From NCBI GenBank assembly GCA_036419695.1, contig CP143946.1:4272001-4336000 (forward strand): 64,000 bases of DNA, written 5' to 3'. Position numbers and translations under genes: made by a program. The notes under the pieces are model-generated. The model did not search any database. It saw only the letters and a list, made by a program, of their open reading frames with translations, and was not told the origin of the DNA. Positions 1 through 8,232 of this stretch are shown piece by piece. The stretch's first letter is position 1. Each line of letters starts with the position of its first letter. This DNA is from [Clostridium] symbiosum. Lineage in GTDB: Bacteria; Bacillota; Clostridia; Lachnospirales; Lachnospiraceae.

Positions 1-747
1 TTTAAAGCGTCTCTGGACACCCCTGGGCTCCATACAGCTAAGTCTCCCCGTCAGTAGGTAACAGGCGCCGTCGCGCTTCTTTTCTCCCAGTCTGGGGAGC
101 ATGAAATCCGGAAGCGGAATATCACGTTGCGATGTTCCAGTTTTTGGTGTTCCAATGTATAGACGTGTTTTAGCAGCCGTATTTTTCTGCTCCGTATTCC
201 GAATCCGGGAAACCGTACGCCTGATATGAAGCACGCCTTCGTCCAAATCCACATCCTCCCATCTCACGCCGCACAGTTCCCCGACTCTGATCCCGGTGCT
301 GAGTGACAACAAAAGTCCCAGCTCAAAATTCGTCCTGCATCCGGCCAGCCAGCTTAAAAGCTTCCTCCTGTTTTCCTGGCTTAAAAGCCTCATTTCATTC
401 CCTCTTTCCTTGGGAAGAAAAAACTCCAGCGTTTCAGCTGGATAGATTCCCCTTCTCTCTCCCGTGTGGATAATACTTTTCAAAAGAAAAAGTATCAGTC
501 GCAGTGTGTTCGCCGATAGCCCCTGTCTCTGCCTGTCCAGAATAAATTCCGTAAGAACCTCATTGTCCATCTTCTCCATCTCCACAGAACCGAGCGCCGG
601 CCTGATATGTTTCTGGATGAGTGTTGCATAGCAGGCAAACGTACTCGGTTTCACCTGATACCTCATGGAGAGCTTCCACGCCTCGCACAGGTGTGAGATC
701 GTGTGATTTTCTGATGGGTCAATGTGTTTCTTTTCTTCTTGTGTCAT
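1..747 (-). CDS. Tyrosine recombinase/integrase, C-terminus cut by window edge
   Basis: An open frame starts at ATG 747 and runs without a stop to base 1, giving 249 codons. The N-terminal ~110 residues look like a SAM-like core-binding domain. The catalytic domain follows, with the first active-site arginine in STGIRVGELCGVRWEDVDL (about residues 158-176) and the beta-hairpin lysine region TPKTGTSQRDIPL. The HxxR box and the tyrosine nucleophile should lie beyond the left edge. The frame stays open and family-like right up to the edge, so nothing suggests it is broken. It could belong to an integrated element left of the window or be a stand-alone invertase/Xer-like enzyme; the sequence does not decide. 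Confidence 0.85.
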   Translation of the reverse strand, partial: MTQEEKKHIDPSENHTISHLCEAWKLSMRYQVKPSTFACYATLIQKHIRPALGSVEMEKMDNEVLTEFILDRQRQGLSANTLRLILFLLKSIIHTGERRGIYPAETLEFFLPKERGNEMRLLSQENRRKLLSWLAGCRTNFELGLLLSLSTGIRVGELCGVRWEDVDLDEGVLHIRRTVSRIRNTEQKNTAAKTRLYIGTPKTGTSQRDIPLPDFMLPRLGEKKRDGACYLLTGRLSCMEPRGVQRRFK

Positions 748-948
748 AATCCTCTTCTCCTTTGCAAATTCTTATCCAATTACGGATAGGAATATCATAG
801 CAAAGGCTGCTCCCGACCGCATATTCAGATGTCGAATTTTGTCGAAAGGTTATAACGGATTTACTTATCCCTAATTCTAATTTTCTAATACATGATTCCC
901 CGGCATTCAATTTTTCCACACTCTGAGGCAGCATATGAATCTGTTACA

Positions 949-999
949 TCTTTAAAGTTTCGAACTCAAGCGAAAATGAACAGGCCTCTTTAAAGTTTC
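949..999. repeat. Direct repeat TCTTTAAAGTTTC, two copies
   Basis: TCTTTAAAGTTTC occurs at 949-961 and again at 987-999 (38 bp start to start), in the gap upstream of the integrase start. A related GGAAAGTTTG lies at about 1029-1038. Short direct repeats beside a tyrosine recombinase can be arm-type binding sites, but that role is only inferred. The rest of the 748-1249 gap holds no convincing gene. Confidence 0.5.
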
Positions 1000-1152
1000 C
1001 GTCCTGTGGGGATGGTTTTTTATGCAGTCGGAAAGTTTGAAGAACGTTTCCCGCCGCATAACAAAGAATCCTGCCCGCGGGATTCTTGCGCTTCCGCGCG
1101 GTTGCTTCAGCAACTATTTACCTCTGCGCGGCATGTGCATCCTCGCGGAGTG

Positions 1153-1195
1153 TTTTTTGATTCATCGGACGTAATTTCCTATGAATCAAAAAAAA
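1153..1195. repeat. 13-bp inverted repeat TTTTTTGATTCAT
   Basis: TTTTTTGATTCAT (1153-1165) and its exact complement (1183-1195 region, ATGAATCAAAAAA from 1181) are separated by about 15 bp. It overlaps the poly-A tract of the neighbouring terminator, so the two hairpins would compete for the same bases. Confidence 0.5.
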
Positions 1196-1221
1196 TAAGG
1201 AGCCAAAATAAGCTCCTTATT
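1188..1221 (-). terminator. Rho-independent terminator of the CapD-like gene
   Basis: On the minus strand a perfect 10-bp stem (AATAAGGAGC/GCTCCTTATT, 8-nt loop) is followed by eight T residues. It lies about 30 bp past the stop codon of the gene at 1250-3103. Confidence 0.85.
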
Positions 1222-1249
1222 CCCCGATAGAAAAACTATATAATTTTAA

Positions 1250-3103
1250 TCAATCGTCCTTGCGAATATAAGTGGGTACAATTTTTTGCACTGCCGCCTT
1301 TATATCGACCTCATCACCATTTGCTTCTTCATAAAGTTCGTCCAGCTGTTTTTTAAACAGCTCCTCATCAAAATCAATCGGCTTTCCAATATGGATTTGC
1401 TTATTCGGCGTATCCTGGAGTCCTTCTTCATCCATCAGAAGTTCCTCATATAACTTTTCACCGGGACGCAGGCCTGTGAACTCAATCATAATATCTTCAT
1501 TCGGCACATAGCCGGACAGGCGGATCAGGTTCTTCGCTAAATCGAGGATTTTAACAGGTTCTCCCATATCCAAGACGAAGATTTCTCCTCCCTTTGCATA
1601 GGAGCCGGCCTGAAGCACCAGAGAAACAGCCTCTGGTATCGTCATAAAATAACGGATAATATCGGGATGTGTTACGGTGACAGGTCCCCCCTCTGCGATT
1701 TGTTTCTTAAACAGAGGAATTACCGAACCGTTGCTTCCCAACACATTACCGAACCGGACCGCAACGAAATCCGTCTTAGACTCCTTATTCACCATCTGCA
1801 CAACCATCTCGCACATTCGTTTGGAAGCGCCCATAATGTTGGTTGGATTTACCGCCTTGTCGGTGGAAATCAGCACAAAACGCTCGACGCCATAGCGGCT
1901 GGCCGCCTTCGCGGTCTTATATGTACCAAATACATTATTTTTAATGGCCTCATGAGGGCTGTCCTCCATCAACGGCACGTGCTTGTGGGCCGCTGCATGG
2001 TAAACAATGTTTGGTCTGTAATGTTCAAAAATACTGTTCATTCTGTGTGTATTGCGTACAGAACCAATTAAAACGACCAAATCCAGCTCCGGATAGGTCC
2101 GTTTCAGCTCCTGCTGGATGTCATACGCATTATTTTCGTAGATATCCACAATAATAAGCTGCTTTGGGTTATGGCTGGCAATCTGGCGGCAAAGTTCACT
2201 GCCGATAGAACCGCCGCCGCCGGTAACGAGAATCACCTTATTGCTGACATATCCCATAATCTCATCCAGATTAACCTGGATCGGATCACGGCCCAAAAGA
2301 TCCTCAATCTGCACCTCGCGCAGTTTTGATACACTGACATCGCCATTGAGAAGCTGAAAAATACCGGGAAGAATTTTGAGCTGGCAATTAGTCTCACGGC
2401 AGATTTCCAGTATCTTCTTGATCTCCTTAGCCGGAGCAGACGGGGCCGCTACATAAATCTTATCGATTTTATATTTTTCGACAAGCTGGGGAATATCATA
2501 CCGGTTACCGGCAATCGGAACGCCGTTCAGGAATTTCCCAATCTTATTCTTATCATCATCCACAAAACAGGCCACCTTGCCATGGGCATACTGGCTTGTT
2601 TCTATCTCCTTCAGAATCACGGAACCGGATGTTCCGGCGCCTACAATCAGGATTCTGCTGCTGCTCGTTTCACCGTAGCGTTTAAATAACGAACGGTAGA
2701 TGCGGTAAGATAACCTCACAAGCCCCTCACAGCCTGTCAGGATGATAAAACTGATGGCAAAATAGCTTCTGGGAACATTAAGCTGCAGCATCGTCATGCC
2801 CGCAATCTGGCAAAGGCTCGACAGAGCACAGGCAAATACAATATGACACGCCTCCCTGACTCCGGCAACACTCCACATCGAAGAATACATGCGGAATACA
2901 TAGAAAATAATCAGAGTTACCAGTGTGTAGGGAACCACATACCCTGCCGCCGCCATTCTGTAATTTTCCGGGATAGACTGAAGCCGCATATCAAACCGCA
3001 TCCACAGACCCATAAAACTGCTGAACTGGATTACACATATATCCACCAGGAGCAGAACCACCATCCTGATTTTTTTATCTCTTGGCATCATTTTTTCAAA
3101 CAT
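1250..3103 (-). CDS. CapD/WbpM/PglF-type nucleotide-sugar 4,6-dehydratase, membrane-anchored
   Basis: This 617-aa protein has four N-terminal membrane helices (about residues 12-130). A first Rossmann-like fold carries VGAGTSGSV near residue 150. The catalytic SDR domain carries GGGGSIGSE near residue 293, AAAHKHVPLMEDSP, and the family's Ser-Met-Lys version of the active site in STDKAVNPTNIMGASKR. Length and order match polysaccharide-biosynthesis UDP-GlcNAc 4,6-dehydratases, which start synthesis of dideoxy-amino sugars for capsule, O-antigen or glycoprotein. It is the last gene of a minus-strand pair with the O-antigen-ligase-like gene 84 bp upstream, pointing to the end of a surface polysaccharide locus. 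The exact sugar substrate cannot be read from the sequence. Confidence 0.88.
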   Translation of the reverse strand: MFEKMMPRDKKIRMVVLLLVDICVIQFSSFMGLWMRFDMRLQSIPENYRMAAAGYVVPYTLVTLIIFYVFRMYSSMWSVAGVREACHIVFACALSSLCQIAGMTMLQLNVPRSYFAISFIILTGCEGLVRLSYRIYRSLFKRYGETSSSRILIVGAGTSGSVILKEIETSQYAHGKVACFVDDDKNKIGKFLNGVPIAGNRYDIPQLVEKYKIDKIYVAAPSAPAKEIKKILEICRETNCQLKILPGIFQLLNGDVSVSKLREVQIEDLLGRDPIQVNLDEIMGYVSNKVILVTGGGGSIGSELCRQIASHNPKQLIIVDIYENNAYDIQQELKRTYPELDLVVLIGSVRNTHRMNSIFEHYRPNIVYHAAAHKHVPLMEDSPHEAIKNNVFGTYKTAKAASRYGVERFVLISTDKAVNPTNIMGASKRMCEMVVQMVNKESKTDFVAVRFGNVLGSNGSVIPLFKKQIAEGGPVTVTHPDIIRYFMTIPEAVSLVLQAGSYAKGGEIFVLDMGEPVKILDLAKNLIRLSGYVPNEDIMIEFTGLRPGEKLYEELLMDEEGLQDTPNKQIHIGKPIDFDEELFKKQLDELYEEANGDEVDIKAAVQKIVPTYIRKDD

Positions 3104-3187
3104 TTTATCATTCCTGCAACTTTTCTAAATTATATTTATCTCTTAGTAACCTGTCACTATAATTACTTCTGGATATTCACATTCACG

Positions 3188-4846
3188 CTACTGATTCTGT
3201 ACGGCTGTTTCCTGTTTGTCCGAACCCTTTGCAGTTTCCGATGCATTTTTGCACATCGCCAATCCAACTGCCAAAAGAGCCCACATAACCGGTGTCGCAA
3301 TCGGAAGATTAATATTAACAAGCGCCTGCGCTCCATAACAAACCGTTGCTCCTAAAGGAGCCAGAATCCATGGCTGTACTTTGGCATATCTGAACATTCT
3401 CGCACAACTGGATACAAGGAAAAGAATGTATGCAATCATGGTAAACGGCCCCATTGTAACAAGATACTGAAAATACTCGTTGTGGGCGCTTTCAAAAAAT
3501 ACGCCGTACGTATCAAGGGAGTCCTGCCTGAATGGCCAGGTGAGAATACCAAAGGTATCCGGTCCAAACCCAAACAGCTTGTGAATAAGCGGCTGCTGCA
3601 TATAAGATTCCCATCCGATACGCCAACAGTATCCCCGGTTCGTTCCCCAACTGTCGTTAAACACCAAATATCCTGATAACGACGAATATTTCTCCGGATT
3701 TGGCCCGAAGTTTGCATCATACAAAACTGCAATTACCGCGGCAACACCAGCGGCGATCAGGCAGAACCATGTAATCCGAAGCCATTTACCGACCTTGTCT
3801 TCTTTGTCCTTCATCAGGACACGGTCACCTATATATAATACAGCAACCAAAAGCCACAATGCAATAACAATAACTTCCAGATACTTATGCCTTACCAGTA
3901 CATCGAAAATGCCGCTTAATCCGATTACTTTCTCCGCCATTTTCTTATTAATCTCATCAATTACCTTAATAACCGACATGAACGAGGCTATCACTGTAAT
4001 ATAGCGGATTATGCCTTTTCTTGTTGCAAAAAGTGCAAGAGGAAAAAGTGCAAATACTGCCCCTAATGCCAGATAAGCATTATCACTCTGACCTGTAATA
4101 ATAGCAAAGAAACCAATCAGCAGTACAATAAAATACCAGATATTACGAAAGATATTTTTCTCCGTGGTAAAAAGTCCGCATGCCACTCCCAATACCAGTG
4201 CAACATAAGCCGTATAGGTATTAATGTTTCCAAGGGTAGACGTAAAGGAATCCGCCTGCGTTGTTGTAACTCCCGCCTTCCAGTGAAGGAGATCCATCCT
4301 GAAATAATCCGTAATTCCAAATAGGCAAACCAGAACTCCAGACAACAGGAAAAGATCCAGATACCACTTTTTGATCTTTCCAAGCTTCCCGATCATAAAT
4401 ACGCCCAATGCATAAAGAGATATCAGGAATAAGCCACTGAATCTCCCTTCATTCCCCCAAAATGATTCAAATTTGTAATCCGATAACAATGTCGAAATTG
4501 CCGCCAGAATTAAAAACAGAATCAGGAATTTGTATGCCGCCGGCTGTTTTTTTAAACTGTCAAAACGAAAATGGCTGAAAAACCGTTTTGTGTTGACACC
4601 GTCATATTCCATCCGGTCTACAAACAAAAATACAAGAGCGACAATCAGACATATCACAGCCATCGCAACAACCGTTATCCAATAAAACTTGTATTTTGCC
4701 TTCAAAATATCAAAATAGTAATTATGATAATAAAGCGGAAATACTGCCAAAACAACAAATGTAAATACCGCCATAATCCCTGCAAAAACATTCCCGGCCA
4801 CCTCGGCCAGAGCATTCGGATCCTTCTTTGGTGTAGCCTTCGCCAT
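3188..4846 (-). CDS. O-antigen ligase/polymerase-like membrane protein
   Basis: The protein has 552 aa and about 12 hydrophobic segments. It carries the periplasmic/extracellular loop signature SAHNEYFQYLVTMGP (near residue 450) typical of Wzy/WaaL-type glycan ligases and polymerases, and GNINTYTAYVAL near residue 207. Such enzymes move or polymerise undecaprenyl-linked glycans at the outer face of the membrane. AAGGAGA lies 8 nt before the ATG and supports the start. It precedes the CapD-like dehydratase on the same strand, so surface-polysaccharide assembly is likely. Ligase and polymerase activities cannot be told apart by inspection. Confidence 0.78.
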   Translation of the reverse strand: MAKATPKKDPNALAEVAGNVFAGIMAVFTFVVLAVFPLYYHNYYFDILKAKYKFYWITVVAMAVICLIVALVFLFVDRMEYDGVNTKRFFSHFRFDSLKKQPAAYKFLILFLILAAISTLLSDYKFESFWGNEGRFSGLFLISLYALGVFMIGKLGKIKKWYLDLFLLSGVLVCLFGITDYFRMDLLHWKAGVTTTQADSFTSTLGNINTYTAYVALVLGVACGLFTTEKNIFRNIWYFIVLLIGFFAIITGQSDNAYLALGAVFALFPLALFATRKGIIRYITVIASFMSVIKVIDEINKKMAEKVIGLSGIFDVLVRHKYLEVIVIALWLLVAVLYIGDRVLMKDKEDKVGKWLRITWFCLIAAGVAAVIAVLYDANFGPNPEKYSSLSGYLVFNDSWGTNRGYCWRIGWESYMQQPLIHKLFGFGPDTFGILTWPFRQDSLDTYGVFFESAHNEYFQYLVTMGPFTMIAYILFLVSSCARMFRYAKVQPWILAPLGATVCYGAQALVNINLPIATPVMWALLAVGLAMCKNASETAKGSDKQETAVQNQ

Positions 4847-5182
4847 GTGTTAAATCTCCTTATGTCTTCATAAAGCCCCTGTTTAAAGGCTTTTTACAGT
4901 ATAGCATCTGTTGATTCTTAAATCAACCTTCCTGAACTTTTTAACTTCGCTGTAAGTTTTAATTTTTTATTAAGGTGTTTTCTTTTTCCTCATATATTTT
5001 ATTTACTTTATGCTTTTTAATGACTTTATTTGTTCTCAAGGTAATTATGAAACTCTTTTAAAGCTCATCATTTTCATGTATCCTGCCGAATAAAACCGGA
5101 TGAGAGGGCATATTCATCCGGTTTTGTATAAAACAAAATGCTTATTTCGGGATTTCTTATGAACAGATAAAGCTATTGGCTG
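4847..5182. other. Intergenic region, no gene seen
   Basis: This 336-bp AT-rich gap holds the upstream region of the O-antigen-ligase-like gene and, at 5092-5125, the terminator of the DUF305 lipoprotein gene. I see no ORF with a ribosome site in it. Confidence 0.6.
5092..5125 (-). terminator. Hairpin terminator after the DUF305 gene
   Basis: Perfect 12-bp arms AAAACCGGATGA/TCATCCGGTTTT flank a 10-nt loop, about 58 bp past the stop at 5183. The stem ends in four T residues in either direction, so it may work both ways. Confidence 0.75.
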
Positions 5183-5824
5183 CTAATGGTTATGGCTTTT
5201 ATTATCAGCATGAGCATCTAAAAAACTCTGCATCTGTGCAATCTCATCTTCCTGCACCTCTATGATATTTTTTGCAAATTCAATGACGTCCTCTTCATTT
5301 GTATATTTTAAAATTGCTTCGGCCATATCAACCGCCATTTGATGGTGCATAATCATCCCCTCTGCAAAGGCAGTATCGAGATCACTTGTTATCATATTGT
5401 GATCCATATCATGACCTTTCATCAAAGCATGATAATCTTTGAGATAGGATTGCTCGTCTTCATAATCAGTCTCCTGCTTCTTCTCTATCTCTTTTGCCAT
5501 TTCTTTCATCTGCTTTATTTCTTCCTGTTGAGCTTCGATAATATCCTCTGCCAGCTCCTTGAACTCCTGTTTATCCCTGCCTTTTGCATATTTTAAATAA
5601 CTCTTGGACATTTCAATCGCCGACTCATGATGCGGTATCATTCCATAAAGAAAATCCAGTGTTGCATTTCCCGTATCCTGAACCTTATCCATTTCTTCCT
5701 GCATTTTATCCATAATATCATTCTGTTCGGTTACATAATTATCAGCTGTATCTTTTTTGCTGCATGCAGTCAGTAAAACTGCCGACATTGCCATGGCAAT
5801 AAGGAAAAGTACTATTCTTTTCAT
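5183..5824 (-). CDS. DUF305 lipoprotein (CopM-like, His/Met-rich)
   Basis: The 213-aa protein has a lipoprotein signal ending in LLTAC, so it should be lipid-anchored outside the membrane. Two DUF305-type helical units follow, each opening with a Met/His motif: LYGMIPHHESAIEMS and AEGMIMHHQMAVDMA. The C-terminus is His-rich (ADNKSHNH). DUF305 proteins such as cyanobacterial CopM bind copper, so metal binding is a reasonable inference but is not shown here. The ATG at 5836 is rejected: the GGAGG inside its own first codons is the ribosome site for the ATG at 5824. The gene stands alone with its own terminator. Confidence 0.82.
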   Translation of the reverse strand: MKRIVLFLIAMAMSAVLLTACSKKDTADNYVTEQNDIMDKMQEEMDKVQDTGNATLDFLYGMIPHHESAIEMSKSYLKYAKGRDKQEFKELAEDIIEAQQEEIKQMKEMAKEIEKKQETDYEDEQSYLKDYHALMKGHDMDHNMITSDLDTAFAEGMIMHHQMAVDMAEAILKYTNEEDVIEFAKNIIEVQEDEIAQMQSFLDAHADNKSHNH

Positions 5825-6013
5825 GTGTTCCTCCATTAAAGTTATAATTTTCCTATTATGGTTCCCATATTTTAATTTTTTATGTCTATTATCTTTTTAT
5901 GTCTTTTATTTTTTCATTTTCTTCATCTTTTCATTTTTTAGCGGATAACTTTTTTGTTTTTATATCTGGTTTGATTAATAAAAAAGCTGAAAATCATTGT
6001 TTTCTTACTGTTC

Positions 6014-6042
6014 ACTATAATTTTCCATATCCGAAGTATAAT
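6014..6042 (+). promoter_or_regulatory. Promoter of repeat protein A, weak -35
   Basis: TATAAT is at 6037-6042. The matching -35 position 17 bp upstream reads ACTATA (6014-6019), unlike the TTGATA of the inverted paralogue at 9940-9945. The ~70-nt leader from -10 to ATG is otherwise almost identical in the two genes. Confidence 0.65.
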
Positions 6043-6043
6043 G

Positions 6044-6110
6044 ACCTCGTAATGCAATTAGGAAATTTCGAGAAATAGTTCAAAAAGAAAAAAAGGAGAG
6101 TGCATTAATT
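6044..6110 (+). promoter_or_regulatory. Conserved structured 5' leader of repeat protein A
   Basis: The leader contains CTCG near 6046 and CGAG near 6069, and TAATGCA near 6050 complementary to TGCATTA near 6101 beside the AAGGAGAG ribosome site. It can therefore fold. The same leader precedes the paralogue at 9849, with one A fewer in the poly-A tract (six versus seven) before the ribosome site. Confidence 0.45.
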
Positions 6111-7595
6111 ATGAGAAAGCAGACTAAATTAGTTGCAGTTCTTTCTGCAGCAGCTTTACTCGCTATGGGTGCTTCCATGACATCTTTCGCCGCTGGTTGG
6201 GAAAAAGATGACGCTGGAATCTGGCACTACTATGATAGTGATGACGAGATGATTACAGGAGAGTGGAAAAAAGACGGTGGAAAGTGGTTCTACTTAGATG
6301 ATGACGGCGAAATGCTGACAGATTCTTGGGTTGACGACGAGTACTATGTTGGTGATGACGGTGCTATGCTGATCAACACATGGAAGAAAACCTTGGCTGA
6401 CGAAGACATGGATGATCCGGAAGATGACGGAGAAGCATGGTACTACTTCGGAAGCAAAGGTAAGAAAACTACTGATGAATCCAAGAAAATCAATGGAAAA
6501 ACTTATTTCTTCAATGAAGATGGTAAGATGAGAGATGGCTGGTATCAGGATGGCGAAGACGTTTACTACTTAGGTGAGGAAGACGACGGCGCAAGAACAA
6601 GTGGTTGGTTATGGTTAGAGGTTCCGGAAGAGGAAGACGTTACCGTTAACGGCCACAGCGATGACGAAGACATCTGCGACGAAGAAGGCTGGTACTACTT
6701 CGGTTCTAACGGAAAAATGTATAAAGATGCTAAGAAGAAGAAAGTAAACGGAAAATATTACTTCTTCAACGAGCATGGTCAGATGTTATACGAGTGGATT
6801 AACGGCGCTAAGGTTACTGCTGGTTCTAACGCTCAGTTAGATGGTAACGCTGCAACACCAGGTGCTGCTGAAGCTGGCCACATGATCTATACTAACGTAG
6901 TAGAAGAAGGTTGGAGAGCTGACGGCTGGTATGAAATCGACGGTGCGGAGGATACAGGCGCTAACAACGATACAGACTGGTACTACTTCAAGGACGGCGA
7001 AGCTAAGAGAGCCAAAAATTCTAAAAATGGCCTGAATGATGGTGGTTCTGAGGTTTATAGAGAAAGAATCAAAATCAATGGCAAATACTTCTGCTTTAAT
7101 GAAATTGGACAGATGCAGACAGGGTTACAGTATATTGAAGGCAATACCTACTACTTCGATGAGAACGGCTATATGAAGACAGGCAAAGTTGCTAACGTTG
7201 AAGAAGAGAATGATTCCTTTACTTACTATTTCCAGACCAAGAACGGCGGCAATGGTAAGGGCGTAACTGGCGAAAAAGATGGTTACTTATACTGGAACGG
7301 TAAGAGACTGGAAGCTGACGATGATTACAGAGTATACAAAGTTGAAGGAAACTACTACCTTGTAAACAACAAAGGTAAAATCCAGAAATCTAAGACTAAG
7401 AAATATGATGTTGAGAACACAGGTGCTGAGGATGTAATCTTTGCTTTCAGTGGCAACAAAATTGATGTAGCAAACAGCAGCGATGATGCTCAGAAAGAAA
7501 TCGCAGCATTTGATGTTCCAGAGATCGAGCTGATTGACAGCATTATTACAACCACCGGTGAAGCTAAAGAAGTTCATATTGATGATGCTAAATAA
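6111..7595 (+). CDS. Secreted acidic cell-wall/choline-binding repeat protein A
   Basis: The 494-aa protein has a signal peptide (MRKQTKLVAVLSAAALLAM..., cleavage near SFAA-GW). Repeats of the CW_binding_1/choline-binding type follow (GWYYFGSNGKM, GKYYFFNEHGQM, NTYYFDENGYMKTG), rich in Asp and Glu. Such modules usually hold proteins on choline-decorated or other cell-wall polymers. No catalytic domain is visible; the last ~110 residues lose the repeat pattern and are unrecognised. AAGGAGAG precedes the ATG. It forms an inverted pair with the 538-aa protein at 8233-9849: the first ~80 residues are almost identical and the rest clearly related. The choline kinase fusion at 10339 supports a choline-linked surface role, which remains inference. 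Confidence 0.85.
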   Translation: MRKQTKLVAVLSAAALLAMGASMTSFAAGWEKDDAGIWHYYDSDDEMITGEWKKDGGKWFYLDDDGEMLTDSWVDDEYYVGDDGAMLINTWKKTLADEDMDDPEDDGEAWYYFGSKGKKTTDESKKINGKTYFFNEDGKMRDGWYQDGEDVYYLGEEDDGARTSGWLWLEVPEEEDVTVNGHSDDEDICDEEGWYYFGSNGKMYKDAKKKKVNGKYYFFNEHGQMLYEWINGAKVTAGSNAQLDGNAATPGAAEAGHMIYTNVVEEGWRADGWYEIDGAEDTGANNDTDWYYFKDGEAKRAKNSKNGLNDGGSEVYRERIKINGKYFCFNEIGQMQTGLQYIEGNTYYFDENGYMKTGKVANVEEENDSFTYYFQTKNGGNGKGVTGEKDGYLYWNGKRLEADDDYRVYKVEGNYYLVNNKGKIQKSKTKKYDVENTGAEDVIFAFSGNKIDVANSSDDAQKEIAAFDVPEIELIDSIITTTGEAKEVHIDDAK

Positions 7596-7641
7596 GAGAA
7601 AGCATTAACATGCACTCAAAGTTTTAGTGGTTAAATCAGAG

Positions 7642-7697
7642 GGGCTGTGAAAAAATGGAGTTGATTTAATTCCTTTTTCCACAGCCCTTCTATTTTG
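7642..7697 (+). terminator. Terminator of repeat protein A
   Basis: The stem GGGCTGTG(a)AAAA/TTTTT(c)CACAGCCC is followed by TTCTATTTT, about 45 bp after the stop codon. Confidence 0.75.
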
Positions 7698-7724
7698 GCT
7701 TTTTATAAATGGTCAAATCATGAC

Positions 7725-7741
7725 CACCCGTCAAACGGGTG
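7725..7741. repeat. IS200/IS605-type end hairpin, tnpA 3' side
   Basis: A perfect 7-bp stem CACCCGT/ACGGGTG with a CAA loop sits about 15 bp beyond the truncated transposase. It has the form and position of the subterminal palindromes that TnpA recognises. Confidence 0.55.
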
Positions 7742-7753
7742 ATTTGCTCGCTC

Positions 7754-8006
7754 CTATAAGGGATAGTTACCCATAGAGCTGGACATACTATATTTCGGCG
7801 ATATACTTACCAGCATATGGATATGATCTGGTATTAAGTGCCCCTCTATTATCTCCACTCCATTGTATCCGCATATCGTCTTTAAAATATCTTGGATACT
7901 TTCTTTGTTTTGATTATAAATCGCTTTTTGTCTACTTAGGAGTGAACACAATGTGGTTGCACATCCACTTTGTATGTGCCATATTATCATGATTCTTGTG
8001 TGCCAT
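7754..8006 (-). pseudogene. IS200/IS605 family tnpA remnant, frameshifted and truncated
   Basis: From ATG 8006 the frame reads MAHKNHDNMAHTKWM and ends in VFTPK before a stop. A second frame then continues the transposase with SRQKAIYNQ and EIIEGHLIPDHIHMLVSI, which includes the HxH of the Y1/HUH fold. The join is consistent with a 2-bp loss in the Tyr codon after FTPK. The protein then stops after SSSMG, where family members of about 150 aa continue to the catalytic tyrosine. The reading frame is therefore dead. Hairpins on both sides (7725-7741 and 8054-8074) suggest that the ends survived an internal deletion, leaving a non-autonomous derivative of about 360 bp. Confidence 0.8.
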
Positions 8007-8053
8007 TAAAATCATCTTTCCTTTCTTAGATAGTAGCTATAAACACTTACTAT

Positions 8054-8074
8054 ACCACACGCGAAGCAGGTGGT
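8054..8074. repeat. Imperfect hairpin, tnpA 5' side of the IS200-like remnant
   Basis: ACCAC..GC-GAA-GC..GTGGT forms an imperfect palindrome with a 3-nt loop about 50 bp upstream of the tnpA start. Bulged hairpins of this kind are typical of IS200/IS605 left ends. Confidence 0.45.
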
Positions 8075-8082
8075 TTTCTGTT

Positions 8083-8127
8083 TCAGGCATTTCCATTTTT
8101 CGGAACACAAAAAATGGAAATGCCTGA
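8083..8127. repeat. Perfect 18-bp hairpin beside the IS remnant
   Basis: Arms at 8083-8100 and 8110-8127 are exact complements around a 9-nt loop. No T run follows on either strand, so it is not an obvious terminator. It lies between the IS remnant and the terminator of repeat protein B. Confidence 0.6.
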
Positions 8128-8147
8128 GACTAGCTAAAGCCATAATA

Positions 8148-8193
8148 AAAGCAGGCAGTAAACTAACCAACTGATTAGTTTACTGCCTGCTTT
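8148..8193 (-). terminator. Terminator of repeat protein B
   Basis: Perfect 18-bp arms (8148-8165 and 8176-8193) are followed on the minus strand by TTTTATTATGG, about 40 bp after the stop at 8233. Confidence 0.85.
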
Positions 8194-8232
8194 ATATTTT
8201 ACTAAATATTCTTAGTAAAATTAAGTTATAGA

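Noticed and set aside
719..934. 71-aa minus-strand ORF over the integrase start
   Set aside because: It is out of frame with the clear integrase coding sequence it overlaps, and has no recognisable features.
1006..1230. 74-aa plus-strand ORF
   Set aside because: It runs through an inverted repeat and a terminator, lacks a ribosome site and has no protein-like pattern.
8083..8127. Perfect hairpin as a terminator or CRISPR-like repeat
   Set aside because: No T run follows and it is a single palindrome, so neither call is supported.
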